64,000 bases of DNA from Paraburkholderia kirstenboschensis. GTDB lineage: Bacteria > Pseudomonadota > Gammaproteobacteria > Burkholderiales > Burkholderiaceae. The stretch spans positions 682,001 to 746,000 of the forward strand of contig NZ_CAJHCR010000001.1 of NCBI RefSeq assembly GCF_904848585.1. Reading direction: 5' to 3'. The stretch's first letter is position 1. The number at the start of each line of letters is the position of its first letter. A program made the translations under genes and the position numbers. Positions 54,012-63,273 of this stretch are shown in pieces. The notes under the pieces are model-generated. The model ran no database searches and was not told the DNA's origin. It saw only the letters and a program-made list of their open reading frames with translations.

Positions 54012-55889
54012 CTACCTGCTTTCCAGCATCAACGTTAGCGCGCTTTCCGCAAAAGCCTGGGGCCGGCCTTCAAAGCAGCGCTCAACCGCGTGCGTATCGA
54101 TTAGCCGCTGCCGCAATGCCGTGCGTTCGTCGTGCCCGTCGATCATTCGCACCGCTGCCGCGATATAACCCTCGACGTTGTCCGCCGTCGTCCACGGCGG
54201 CATGCCCACGCGCTCGAACAGCGCGCCGTCTATCCTTTCGAAGACCTCGGGCCCGCGCTTGCAGACGCCCGGCAAACCCAGCGTGAGCGCGTCGACGATC
54301 CCGTTTGTATTGCCGAACGGGAACGGACTCAGAAAGAGATCGGAGCGATTCACGCGCTCCAGGTAGCTCGCGTACTGATGAAACCCATGCACGATCGCGC
54401 CCGGTACCGAGCGTCCGATGACCTCGCGCATCTGGTCGAGCGCGAGGCCGGCCGGCACGCCGCTCATGAAATGGAACTCGACGGGCGTAGCGGCGCGCGC
54501 ACCGATCTCGCGGCACGCAGCGAGAAAACCGGGGTTGAGCTTCATCGCGCTAGCGGTAATGACCACTTCCAGCGTTTCGCGCGCAGGCGGAATGCACGCG
54601 GCGATCTCCGGCAACGCAACCGAAGGCCGGTACGGCTGGCCGTCTTTCGGCAGCTTCATCAGGCGTTCGCTGAAGCATGCTGGATCGCCGACGTAGTCTT
54701 CCTCGACGCTGACGTAGTCGATCTTGTCGGAGTGCGTGGTGGCCGGGTGCCCGAGGCCCGCGATCTGCAACGGCGCGACGCGCAGATTCGACATGAATAC
54801 CGTCATCACGAACATGCCGACGCTCGGCATGTACAGCACGTCGGGCTTTTCGCGCTCCGCAAAGTCGCGAATGGTCCGCAGGCATTCGCCGATGTATTCC
54901 GGGTCTTCCAGTTCGATAAAACGGTCGAAGACCGCTCGCCCGATATCGTCGATTGCATAGCCGAAGCCGAAGCCCACTACCTCGAAATGCTCGCGCGCCG
55001 CCTCGATAGTGCGCGAGTGCGTGCGGTAGATCGAATGCGCACCGCCGAACCACTCGAGCACGACGATCATCAACGGCTTCTTTCGGCGCTTGGCGTTCTT
55101 CGCTGTCCTGGCTGTCCTAAGATTCGCGGCGTTGGCCCTGCGCGGTGCCGCCAGCAAGTCGGTCAAGCCGAGTTGCGCGAGCTTGCGGCGCACGAGAACG
55201 TTGATGTCGCGCTTGATCTCATGACGGCGCGGCGTTTCCGCGTAGCTGCAAAACATGTAGGCGTTATGCAGCAAGGCGGTGGGCAGATCGTCGAGGTCGC
55301 CGATCTGCTGCAGTTTGCCGGGAAGCCACTCGATCAGTGCCTCGCGCTTGAGGTGCGCGCTCGGCGAGCCCTTGAAAACCGGCGCCAGCAGGACGAGTGC
55401 GAGGCAGGCCGCAAGCACTTTGTCGTACGCCCACAGCGCGACGAAGTCCAGCTCCATTTCAGAGCCGGTTGAATACAGCACGCAGAGCTTTTCGACGAAA
55501 CGGTCGCCGGCAAGAAACTGCCTGTCATGCGCGCCGCGCGGATTCAGGTGGCAAGCGACGTGGTCCGCATTGCCGAACGGCGTAACCGAGAACAGCAAAC
55601 CCACCCATTCATGCAGCGTCAGAAAGAGCCGGAAACATTCAACCGGCAGCTTGAATTCTGGGTCGGCAAAGAGCGTGGAGGCGGCGCTTGCGAGCCGCGT
55701 ACAGAAGCGCGTGCGTTGCTCGGCGGGCGCAAGGCCGCCCATGCCCGACGCAAGAAAGCTCTCGTCCAGCACGCCGCGCTTGTGCTGGAGTAGCGCGAAG
55801 GCGGACAGGAGCTGGATCGACGCCCGGATATGCTGCTGTGTGTAGACGAGCTGCTCGAAATCGTCGAGCGAAAAAGTGGCTTCTTGCAT
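54012..55889 (-). CDS. HMW1C-type cytoplasmic protein glycosyltransferase (GT41)
   Basis: The 625-residue protein matches HMW1C-family N-glycosyltransferases in length and motifs: GGAHSIYRTHSR (283-294), LGHPATTHSDKIDYVSVEEDYVG (379-401), CFSERLMKLPKDGQPYRPS, the donor-site Lys in ASAMKLNP (K450) and SPFPFGNTNGIVDALTLGLPGVCKRGPEV (521-549). An all-alpha N-terminal domain (1-240) and a basic linker (about 249-271) precede the catalytic part. Known members transfer glucose or galactose from UDP-sugars to Asn of adhesins in the cytoplasm. No adhesin or two-partner-secretion gene is within several kilobases, so the target lies elsewhere or is unknown. The ATG has no clear Shine-Dalgarno sequence. 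Confidence 0.9.
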   Translation of the reverse strand: MQEATFSLDDFEQLVYTQQHIRASIQLLSAFALLQHKRGVLDESFLASGMGGLAPAEQRTRFCTRLASAASTLFADPEFKLPVECFRLFLTLHEWVGLLFSVTPFGNADHVACHLNPRGAHDRQFLAGDRFVEKLCVLYSTGSEMELDFVALWAYDKVLAACLALVLLAPVFKGSPSAHLKREALIEWLPGKLQQIGDLDDLPTALLHNAYMFCSYAETPRRHEIKRDINVLVRRKLAQLGLTDLLAAPRRANAANLRTARTAKNAKRRKKPLMIVVLEWFGGAHSIYRTHSRTIEAAREHFEVVGFGFGYAIDDIGRAVFDRFIELEDPEYIGECLRTIRDFAEREKPDVLYMPSVGMFVMTVFMSNLRVAPLQIAGLGHPATTHSDKIDYVSVEEDYVGDPACFSERLMKLPKDGQPYRPSVALPEIAACIPPARETLEVVITASAMKLNPGFLAACREIGARAATPVEFHFMSGVPAGLALDQMREVIGRSVPGAIVHGFHQYASYLERVNRSDLFLSPFPFGNTNGIVDALTLGLPGVCKRGPEVFERIDGALFERVGMPPWTTADNVEGYIAAAVRMIDGHDERTALRQRLIDTHAVERCFEGRPQAFAESALTLMLESR

Positions 55890-56031
55890 CGGGTGGTTGT
55901 TGGTAGCTATGCATGACTAACTATCTCCCAGATGCGTTAGCCGCGAACGACGATTATCGCAGCCAGCCGATATCGAATTTGCCCCATCCACGAATTTGCG
56001 AATTTTCAGCACAGCAAATGCGGCCTTCGAT

Positions 56032-57297
56032 TCAGAAGGCGTAGTAAGGACCAGGCCCCGCCGACGTCGCGCGCGATGCGATGGCGGTGTATACGCGGCG
56101 TCCGAAAAAAAACGGCAGACCCCAGCCGAAGCCGCTGCTTGCTATGCCCGCCATGTTGTTGAAGGCGTTGTTCGCCGATGCGAACAGAACCCGCGAGTTG
56201 CCGATCGAAAACGTGACCGCGTTCGCGGCGCCGTCCGTGCCGGCGATCGTCGCCGTCGCCGACTGCGTCGAACTCGGGCAGTACCAGTAGCCGCATTGGG
56301 GCAGCTGCGTGTCGCGATAGAAGAGGCCGTTCGAGCCCGTGTCGAGATAACTTTGCGTGTACGTTTGAGCGTCGTGCGTGGTCGTCACGTAACCGGTCTG
56401 CGGGTTGCCCTTTAACACCCGCGCGCTGCCGAGCGTGTTGTTTGCCTGAGTGCCGATGCCGAAGATCATCGAACCGGAAACGGTGGGCGCGCCGCTGTCG
56501 GGAACCGCGGGAAGGTCGATCACCACGCCGTTGTTGTCGAGGGCGAAGCGGCTCACCGGATTGACCACCTGCTGTGCGAGAGGTTGCGCGGCCGGCAGGC
56601 AGGTGCCGCCCGCGTCGCAGCCGTAGTACCAGCGTGGCAGCGCGGCGTTCGCGCAGGCGCTGCCGCAGTCGGCCGCGAACACGCCGACGCCGAGAATGCC
56701 GTTGGCGCGCAGCGTGTCGAGCGTGAGCATCGACGGACCCGACCCGGCGCAGTCGGTGGGGACCGTCGGCACCGCAGGGTCGGCAATCAGTTGAATCGCG
56801 ATCGACGCGGCCAGTTGGCCGGCCATGCGCACGTCCGCGCTGCGCACCGCGCCCCATGCGTAGCCGCCGCCGAATACCGCGCATTCGCCGGATATCCCGG
56901 CGCCCGACGATATCGCCGCGAGCTGCAAGCCAGCCGGCACGGCCGAAGCAAGAATGCGCAGACCGTGCGAGCCGGTGTCCACCTGAATGTTGTCGATGGT
57001 CGCGCAGTTGTCCGTGCCCGGCTGGCAGATGGTGACGCTCGTGGTCAGCATGTTGCGCGTGAGGCGCGGCGCGGCCGTCACGACGATCGGCTGCACGTTA
57101 GGCGTGTTCGACTGTGCGACGGCGGTGCCGCTCGGGATCGAGGCGGCAGACGGAGCCGACGCGGGAGGCGCGCTCGCCGCACCTGGGCTGCTCGCCGCGG
57201 CGGTTGCCGGGCCGCTGCCGCCACCGTCACCGCCGCCACATGCCGTAAGGGCGGCGCAGACGAGGAGCAGAACAGGGAGTGAGAGGTTGGGCTTCAT
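56032..57297 (-). CDS. DUF3443 lipoprotein with two DTGS motifs (pepsin-like pattern)
   Basis: The 421-residue product has a lipoprotein signal (lipobox LTAC, Cys20), a Gly/Ala/Ser/Pro linker to about residue 70, and a DUF3443-type domain. Two DTGS motifs occur: D107 (QVDTGSHGLRI) and D319 (YLDTGSNGLFY). Near the C-terminus GWGLPFFFGRRVYTAI (391-406) resembles the pepsin pattern ILGDxFxRxYYxVFD, and ILGVGVF (201-207) fits the equivalent first-lobe loop. This suggests a bilobed aspartic-protease fold. Several Cys could form disulfides. ATG 57297 starts the signal peptide. It follows the DUF2844 gene on the same strand. Confidence 0.85.
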   Translation of the reverse strand: MKPNLSLPVLLLVCAALTACGGGDGGGSGPATAAASSPGAASAPPASAPSAASIPSGTAVAQSNTPNVQPIVVTAAPRLTRNMLTTSVTICQPGTDNCATIDNIQVDTGSHGLRILASAVPAGLQLAAISSGAGISGECAVFGGGYAWGAVRSADVRMAGQLAASIAIQLIADPAVPTVPTDCAGSGPSMLTLDTLRANGILGVGVFAADCGSACANAALPRWYYGCDAGGTCLPAAQPLAQQVVNPVSRFALDNNGVVIDLPAVPDSGAPTVSGSMIFGIGTQANNTLGSARVLKGNPQTGYVTTTHDAQTYTQSYLDTGSNGLFYRDTQLPQCGYWYCPSSTQSATATIAGTDGAANAVTFSIGNSRVLFASANNAFNNMAGIASSGFGWGLPFFFGRRVYTAIASRATSAGPGPYYAF

Positions 57298-57561
57298 GGC
57301 GTCAACGTTGGTCGGCAGATGTTTGGGTTGTTCTTGGCACTCGGGGCGCACAGGGGCGCTTTTGGGCGCGTCCTGTCAGAAACGGGTTGAAGTCCAGCAC
57401 AAGCGCGGAAATTAGATTTGCGCGGCTGACAACGCGCTCGGCCGGCGTTGCTTGTCAGGCCGTGTTCGTCTGCTGGTGCCGGGCGGCTTGCGCGCTGGTC
57501 TACGGAGCCGGAATGGCGCCGGAAAAAGCGCTGAGTCCATCCGGAAGCGCCCGGACAAGCG

Positions 57562-58023
57562 TCAGCGGAGGTCGTCGGCCCTGACGCCCGGCGGCAACGC
57601 GCCGGGCAGCCAGGCGCGGCCCGCATAGCCGCGCATCGGCCCGCCCGATTCCACGATCACATCCGGCCGCGTGACGCGCGACGCGTGCAGATTGCCGTCC
57701 ACGGTGGCCGCAGCGCCTGCCCGGTAAGAGCCGGCGTAGTTGCCGAGCAGGGCGACGAGATCGGGCATCGTCGGGCCCTGCCACGTATAGGCGACGATTT
57801 CGCCCGCACTGGTCGCGTATTCGTTGATGGCGGTGTTGCCCGCATCGGTCGATGTGCGCAGGCGCAGCGCGCCGTTCAGCAGGCTTTGCGGCGCCGCGGC
57901 GCTGCCCGCCGGCTTCAGCGGCATCACACCGCCGAGCTGAGCGCAAGCATTGGCGCTGACGCACAGTGTCGCGACGGCGATCGCAGACACGTTAATGACG
58001 TGGAAGAAATGGGCTTGGGACAT
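57562..58023 (-). CDS. DUF2844 exported protein
   Basis: The 153-residue product has an N-terminal signal peptide (about 1-28, ending ANACA before QLGG). The following compact domain contains TSTDAGNTAINEYATSAGEIVAYTWQGPTMPDLVALLGNYAGSYR, typical of DUF2844. DUF2844 and DUF3443 genes are regularly adjacent in Burkholderia, as here (264-bp gap). No function is known; the pairing suggests a common periplasmic or surface process. AGAGA precedes the ATG. Confidence 0.85.
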   Translation of the reverse strand: MSQAHFFHVINVSAIAVATLCVSANACAQLGGVMPLKPAGSAAAPQSLLNGALRLRTSTDAGNTAINEYATSAGEIVAYTWQGPTMPDLVALLGNYAGSYRAGAAATVDGNLHASRVTRPDVIVESGGPMRGYAGRAWLPGALPPGVRADDLR

Positions 58024-58366
58024 GGCAGTCTCTGGGGCGTGGCGCGTTTGGTCTTCTTGCTAAGTCGATTTGAAGATAACACCCGCGCTTCCTGACGAAG
58101 CCTGGCGCCCGTTTCCCGGCCCCGTGTTATCGCAAAAGTGACGTGCGCCAAGCTTGGAAAGAGTCTTTGAAAACAATGTTCTGACAGACGCGTCGCATGA
58201 AGCTGACAGGCCATTCGGAATGGTTGCCGAGTGTTAAATATGGCGCATGCGGGTGAGTCCTCCGGGCGGGCAAACCCCGGTTTTTGCACAGGGCTCGCCG
58301 GGATCGGTAAAATGTTGGGTTGATCCACGGAAACTTGCCGTGGCGTAGCGGAAGGATTCCCCGAAC
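58024..58366 (+). promoter_or_regulatory. Divergent intergenic region with candidate bamC promoter
   Basis: No gene is supported. TAAAAT at 58308-58313 could be the bamC -10 box, with a weak TTGCAC (58284-58289) 18 bp upstream; the leader would be about 45 bases. The GC-rich repeat-like words around 58259-58304 (CCGGGC, CCCCGG, CCGGGA) may fold but form no long stem. Confidence 0.35.
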
Positions 58367-59599
58367 ATGACTGATCTTCGTCTTACCAAGCGGTTTGCAG
58401 TAATGCTGATGGCGGGCGGGCTGGTCGCCGGCTGCGGCACGTCGTCGCCGACCAAAGTCGACTACAAGAGCGACTCCAAATCGAAACAGGTGTCACTCGC
58501 CGTCCCGCCGAACCTGATCGACGAGACGCCCGATCAGCGTTCGCTGCCCCCGCAAGGCGGCGAAACCTCGCTGTCCACGCTGCGCCAGGTGCAGGCCCAG
58601 GCGCCGGCGGCCAACACGCTCGCTGTCGTGCCGCCCGTGAGCAATATGCATATCCAGCGCGACGGCACGGAAAGCTGGCTCGTGATCGACGGCAAGGCGC
58701 CGGCAGACGCGTGGCCGCAAATTCGCCGGTTCTGGCAGGAGCAGGGCTTCCTGCTGGTGGTCGATCAGCGCGACAAGGGCGTGATGGAGACCGACTGGAA
58801 CGAAACGCACGCGCAGATCAACGACGGTCTGATCCGCAGCACGCTGTCGAAGGCGCTGGGCAACAGCTACGTGACTTCCGAGCGCAACAAGTACCGCACG
58901 CGCCTCGAAGCGGCGCCGAACGGCGGCACTTATGTGTTCATCAGCCAGAAGGGCATGCGCGAGGCGCTGACCGGCACGAACAACGACTCGAGCACGTGGG
59001 AGCCGAAGGCGAACGATCCCGGCCTCGAACAGGAATACCTGAAGCGCTTGATGGCGGCGCTCGCGCTTGCCGATTCACGCGCGAAGTCGGGCGGCGGGCA
59101 GACGGCGGACCTGTCGCCGGCCGGCGCGCAGACGGCGCCTAACGCGGCTACGTCGGGCGCCAAGTCGGCGGCTGCGGCCACTGCGGCGCAGAATGTCGCC
59201 CTGTCGGCACAGCAGCCGGTGCGCGATCCGGACGCGGCGAATGCGTCGGCGCAGTTGTCGTCGAACGAACTGACGCTTGGCGAGCCGTACGACCGTGCGT
59301 GGCTGCGCGTGGGCCTCGCGCTCGACCGCAGCAATTTCACCGTCGACGACCGCGATCTGAGCCGGGGTCTGTACTTCGTGCGTTACGTCGATCCGAAGGA
59401 CATGACGTCGGCCGAGCAGGGGTTCTGGAGCCAGCTATTCCACGGCAAGAAGGAAAAAGTGGCCAAGCAGTATCGCGTGAACGTGCGCGCGCTGACGCCT
59501 GACCAGACCCGCGTGGCCGTGGTCGACGACAAAGGTGGCGTCGACGAAAGCCCGCAGGCCACGCAGATCATGAGTCTGATGGCCGATCAGTTGCACTAA
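58367..59599 (+). CDS. bamC: Outer-membrane protein assembly factor BamC
   Basis: The 410-residue lipoprotein has lipobox VAGC (Cys23), the flexible N-terminal stretch with VDYKSDSKSKQVSLAVPPNL that contacts BamD in known structures, and two helix-grip domains (about 95-230 and 300-405). The Ala/Gln/Ser-rich linker between them is unusually long. BamC is an accessory lipoprotein of the BAM complex that inserts beta-barrel proteins into the outer membrane. The usual neighbour dapA is not upstream here; a DUF2844 gene is divergent instead. A strong terminator follows. Confidence 0.92.
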   Translation: MTDLRLTKRFAVMLMAGGLVAGCGTSSPTKVDYKSDSKSKQVSLAVPPNLIDETPDQRSLPPQGGETSLSTLRQVQAQAPAANTLAVVPPVSNMHIQRDGTESWLVIDGKAPADAWPQIRRFWQEQGFLLVVDQRDKGVMETDWNETHAQINDGLIRSTLSKALGNSYVTSERNKYRTRLEAAPNGGTYVFISQKGMREALTGTNNDSSTWEPKANDPGLEQEYLKRLMAALALADSRAKSGGGQTADLSPAGAQTAPNAATSGAKSAAAATAAQNVALSAQQPVRDPDAANASAQLSSNELTLGEPYDRAWLRVGLALDRSNFTVDDRDLSRGLYFVRYVDPKDMTSAEQGFWSQLFHGKKEKVAKQYRVNVRALTPDQTRVAVVDDKGGVDESPQATQIMSLMADQLH

Positions 59600-59634
59600 A
59601 GCGCGCCGCCGTAGCCGGCGGCAGGCTGTCTGAA

Positions 59635-59668
59635 ACCCGTCCGGGGCATTGTCCCGGGCGGGTTTTTT
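59635..59668 (+). terminator. Rho-independent terminator of bamC
   Basis: ACCCGTCCGGG, loop GCATTGT, CCCGGGCGGGT, then TTTTTA. The stem is 11 bp with one G-T wobble. It lies 36 bp after the bamC stop. Confidence 0.93.
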
Positions 59669-59773
59669 ATTTTGCGAGAGATGCGTTCACGTTGCCGCTC
59701 CGCCAGACGATGCGTGCCCACGTCCTGCCCACGATGAGTGGCGGTGCGAACCAGCGCTCAGCGGGAGACAGCC

Positions 59774-59929
59774 ATGGTCGACGTGATTCCTTACTGGATG
59801 TGGGCGGCGAGCTTGATCGTTCTCGCGCTGGTGTGCGGTGCGGCCTTGAGTCCGCAGGAGCCGCGGCGGCCGCGAGCGCTGCGGACTCGTCATGCGGGCG
59901 CGCTGCACTTGGCGTGGCCGATGCGCTGA
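59774..59929 (+). CDS. Putative small single-span membrane protein (51 aa)
   Basis: The ORF starts MVDVIPYWMWAASLIVLALVCGAALS, a single hydrophobic helix (about 8-26), then a basic tail (EPRRPRALRTRH). GGGAGACAGCC precedes the ATG. It lies between the bamC terminator and the convergent DMT gene. Composition of the N-terminal half looks protein-like, but there is no recognised family, so it could be a chance ORF. The 178 bp after it hold nothing recognisable. Confidence 0.4.
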   Translation: MVDVIPYWMWAASLIVLALVCGAALSPQEPRRPRALRTRHAGALHLAWPMR

Positions 59930-60107
59930 ATTTCAACAGCGGGTGGTTCCAGTGCTACGGGCGACGTCCGCGTTGCGTCATGGCACGTCGGGCCGTGGGG
60001 CAGCGGGTAACGACGCTACCGCTGACCCGATTCGAACCCTTCGCGGCGGCACGCCGAAAGCGTCGCCGTTCGCGTTGATTCCTGCTCATCGACGCGTCGC
60101 GCAACCC

Positions 60108-61034
60108 TCACGTATCCGCGCGGCGCGTCCCGACCCACGGCAAGCGCTTGATCACGCCGGTTGCCAGCGCCGTACCCACGAGAATCACGCCGCAGCCTTC
60201 GAGCATGCCGGGCGACACGCCTTCGCCGAGAAACAGCGCGCCCCACAGAATGCCGAAGATCGGGATCACGAAGGTCACCGTGATCGCCCGCGCCGGTCCG
60301 GCCACCGCAATCAGATGGAAGAACAGCATATAGGCGATGCCGGTGCACGCCACGCCGAGCGCGAGCACCGCGCCCCACGCGTGCAGCGAGACCGGCGCGC
60401 TCGGCCAGTAGATCACCGCGAGTGGCAACAGCACGATGGTTGCGCCGCTCATCGTGCCGGCGGCGACGGTCAGCGCGTCGACGCCGGTCAGATAACGTTT
60501 CGTGTAATTGGCGGCGATGCCGTACAGCAGCGTTGCGCCGAGCGCCGCGCCGGCTGCGAGTGCGGTTGTCAGCGGCGTCGCCGCCGAGCCGTTCGGGGTG
60601 GCCATCTGATCCCAGACCAGCATCAGCACGCCGAAGAAACCGATCACGAGGCCGAGCGTGCGCAGCGCGCTCAACCGGTCGCGCAGCCAGAGGAAAGCCA
60701 CGAGGCCGCCCCACAGCGGTGTGGTTGCGTTGATCACCGACGTCACGCCCGCCGACAGCGTCAACTCCGCATAAGCGAACAGGCAGAAGGGTGCCGCCGA
60801 ATTCAGAATGCCCACCACGAGCAGCGGAAAAGCGCGCGTGCGCAGGATGGTCGCCGATTGCTGCAAAGGGCGCCGCGCGAGCAGCACGACGATCAGGAAG
60901 GCCGCGCCGATGCCGACGCGCAGCGCCATCAGCGGCGCAACGCCAAAGTCGGTCACGCCGACGCGGATAAACAGAAACGACGCGCCCCACAGGGCCGCGA
61001 GGATCAGCAACTGGACGATATTTTTGGCATTCAT
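60108..61034 (-). CDS. EamA/DMT-family transporter
   Basis: The 308-residue protein has ten hydrophobic segments in two EamA repeats (about 3-140 and 155-295), with LAALWGASFLFIRVGV at the N-terminus and GTALATGVIKRLP at the end. Such permeases export amino acids or other metabolites. ATG 61034 starts directly before TM1; an ATG at 61076 would add 14 residues; neither has a strong ribosome site. It lies downstream of the lactate permease gene on the same strand, 389 bp away, so it is probably separately transcribed. Confidence 0.9.
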   Translation of the reverse strand: MNAKNIVQLLILAALWGASFLFIRVGVTDFGVAPLMALRVGIGAAFLIVVLLARRPLQQSATILRTRAFPLLVVGILNSAAPFCLFAYAELTLSAGVTSVINATTPLWGGLVAFLWLRDRLSALRTLGLVIGFFGVLMLVWDQMATPNGSAATPLTTALAAGAALGATLLYGIAANYTKRYLTGVDALTVAAGTMSGATIVLLPLAVIYWPSAPVSLHAWGAVLALGVACTGIAYMLFFHLIAVAGPARAITVTFVIPIFGILWGALFLGEGVSPGMLEGCGVILVGTALATGVIKRLPWVGTRRADT

Positions 61035-61422
61035 TGTGGTGGCGTCGCGCGCGGTTGAGTCGAGACACCTGCGCATCGTATCAGCGCGATAGGACGAAAC
61101 GTTTCAGCTTCGAATGAAATGGCAAGTTTCGGGAGAGGGCGTCTGACACACGTGATCGTAAGCGCGGGCGGAAGACGCGCAAAGCGAGCAATTCTCACGC
61201 TGATGTGAGAAAAATTGCGATCCCGTTACTGACGCAAGAGAGAGCCGCGGGCGAGGCGGCAGGGCGAGAGCGCCGCAGTCAACGTCCATCGTAGTATTGC
61301 GCGGCAGTGCGTCAAGCGGCAGGCTGCGTGCCGCACCGGCTCACGCAACACCTTGTCCGCCGTCCGCATGCGGAAAAACGCGAGCGCGCAGAGCCAGCGC
61401 GCCCGCCGCGCCAACCGCTCGT
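61035..61422. other. Intergenic region between DMT and lactate permease genes
   Basis: No gene is supported. An imperfect hairpin at 61188-61218 (GCAATT-CTCAC, loop GCTGAT, GTGAG-AAA-AATTGC) is the only clear structure; it could be a weak terminator or operator. The region must hold the DMT gene promoter. Confidence 0.4.
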
Positions 61423-63021
61423 TCAATGCGGAATCATTCCCTGAAGGAAATTCTGCTGCAGCCAAACCAGAATGCCGAGCAGCACGGTCAACAGAATCGA
61501 ATGCTTGAACGTCTTGGCGAACACCACGCCTTCCTTGCCTTTGAGGTCCGTCGTCGCCACACCGGTCGAGATATTTTGCGGCGAGATCATTTTGCCCATC
61601 ACGCCGCCTGACGAGTTCGTCGCCGCCATCAGGACGGGGTTCAGATTCAACTGATTGGCCGCAACCACTTGCAGGTTGCCGAACAGCGCATTGCCCGACG
61701 TGTCGCTGCCGGACAGGAACACCGCGATCCAGCCGAGGAACGCGGACACCAGCGGAAAGAACGGTCCGACCGACGCGACCCCGAGCCCAAGCGTATAAGT
61801 GAGCCCCGAGTAGTTCATCAGATACGCGAGCCCGACGATGGTCGCGACCGTCAGAATCGCGATGCGCGTCTGCACCCAGGTATCGACGATCGCCGCGCCG
61901 AATTCGCGCGCGCCGAGTCCGACCACCAGACTCGTGATGATCGCGGCGACCAGAATCGCCGTGCCGGTTGCGAGCGGCTGGAAGTCCCATATCGCCCCGT
62001 ACGGCGTGTTGTACAAGGTGATGAACACGGCTTTGTCGAGGCCCGGCCACGGCACTTTGATGTCGCCGATCAGGAAAATCTTCGCCACGGTCCAGACGAT
62101 CACGACGACGGACACGATGATCCACGGATACCAGCCCTGGCTGCCGCCGATCTTGCCGCGCACTTCGCCGACGCGGTCGATATTGATTGCGAACGCGGGA
62201 TCGGCGGCCGGCTTCCACACGCGCAGAAACGCGATCGTCACGATGAGCGACACCATCGACGACAAAACGTCGGTCAGGCTGTAATTGACGTAGTTCGACG
62301 CGACGAACTGCGTAAGCGCGAAGCTCGCGCCGGATACCAGCAGCACCGGCCAGATACGCACCATATTGCGAAAGCCGGCATAGACGGCGATCACATAGAA
62401 CGGCAACAGCAAGGCGAAAAACGGCAACTGGCGGCCGACCATTTTTGCGAGCGAATCGGCCGGCAAATGTGTGACCGCGCCGAGCACCGTGATCGGCACG
62501 CCGAGCGCGCCGAATGCCACCGGCGCCGTGTTGAAAATGAGCGTGAAGGTGAGCGCCTCGAGCGTCGGAAAACCGAGCAGGATCAGCAGCGAACTCGTGA
62601 TCGCGACCGGCGTGCCGAAGCCGGAAATTCCCTCCAGCAACGCGCCGAACGAAAAGCCCACCACGACCAGCACCACGCGCCGGTCGTTCGGCAGGTTGTC
62701 GATCATCCACATGCGAAAGGCCGCGAAGCGGCCGGAGCGTTGCGCGATGTTGTAGAGCAGGATCGCGGTGAATACGATCCACATGACCGGCCAGCACGCG
62801 AACACGACGCCCGCGGCGACTGAGTCGAGCGCGAGCGCCACTGGAAAGCGCCACACGGCAATCGCGACGACGAGGCCGACGATCAGCCCCGCGAGCGACG
62901 CCTGCCACGCAGGCCGGCGCGCCCAGCCAAGCAGCAACAGCACGACGATGATCGGCAACGCCGCGACGAGGAACGACGGAAGCAGGGAATTGCCGACCGG
63001 AGTGAGTAGTTGATGAAACAT
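61423..63021 (-). CDS. lctP: L-lactate permease
   Basis: The 532-residue membrane protein has about 14 membrane segments and the LctP-family segments: VGFSFGALLEGISGFGTPVAITSSLLILLGF (about 115-145), FNTAPVAFGALGVPITVLG, and the C-terminal GNLQVVAANQLNLNPVLMAATNSSGGVMGKMISPQNISTGVA. It imports L-lactate (also D-lactate or glycolate) with protons. The ATG at 63021 is five bases after GGAG; a GTG at 63024 is also in frame. No lactate dehydrogenase (lldD) or regulator gene is adjacent. Confidence 0.95.
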   Translation of the reverse strand: MFHQLLTPVGNSLLPSFLVAALPIIVVLLLLGWARRPAWQASLAGLIVGLVVAIAVWRFPVALALDSVAAGVVFACWPVMWIVFTAILLYNIAQRSGRFAAFRMWMIDNLPNDRRVVLVVVGFSFGALLEGISGFGTPVAITSSLLILLGFPTLEALTFTLIFNTAPVAFGALGVPITVLGAVTHLPADSLAKMVGRQLPFFALLLPFYVIAVYAGFRNMVRIWPVLLVSGASFALTQFVASNYVNYSLTDVLSSMVSLIVTIAFLRVWKPAADPAFAINIDRVGEVRGKIGGSQGWYPWIIVSVVVIVWTVAKIFLIGDIKVPWPGLDKAVFITLYNTPYGAIWDFQPLATGTAILVAAIITSLVVGLGAREFGAAIVDTWVQTRIAILTVATIVGLAYLMNYSGLTYTLGLGVASVGPFFPLVSAFLGWIAVFLSGSDTSGNALFGNLQVVAANQLNLNPVLMAATNSSGGVMGKMISPQNISTGVATTDLKGKEGVVFAKTFKHSILLTVLLGILVWLQQNFLQGMIPH

Positions 63022-63273
63022 CACGTCTCCTTCGTTGTTGTTCGAAATCGACGCGTGACTGCGAATGACGGGACGCGTCGCTCGTGCAGGACGGATGAGC
63101 GCCGCCCGCGCAGGAAAGCACCGGTCGGCTCGCTTTTAAACGGTTACTGTGTGCGGCTTAACCAAGCATAGAGCCCGAGGCTCTCACGTCAAGAAGGGAA
63201 ACTACGAGAGCAAGCAAGAGCGCATGCCGGCGGCGGGCGCCGGCATCGGTGACTCCGTTGAACATGAGTTCGT

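Noticed and set aside
54132..55472. A 446-codon open frame antisense to the HMW1C-like gene
   Set aside because: No domain features; the minus-strand gene matches a known family over its whole length.
61226..63121. A 631-codon open frame on the same strand as the lactate permease, in another frame
   Set aside because: It is Arg/Ala-rich without any domain pattern and wholly overlaps lctP, whose protein has clear membrane segments and family motifs. Long shadow frames are common at this GC content.
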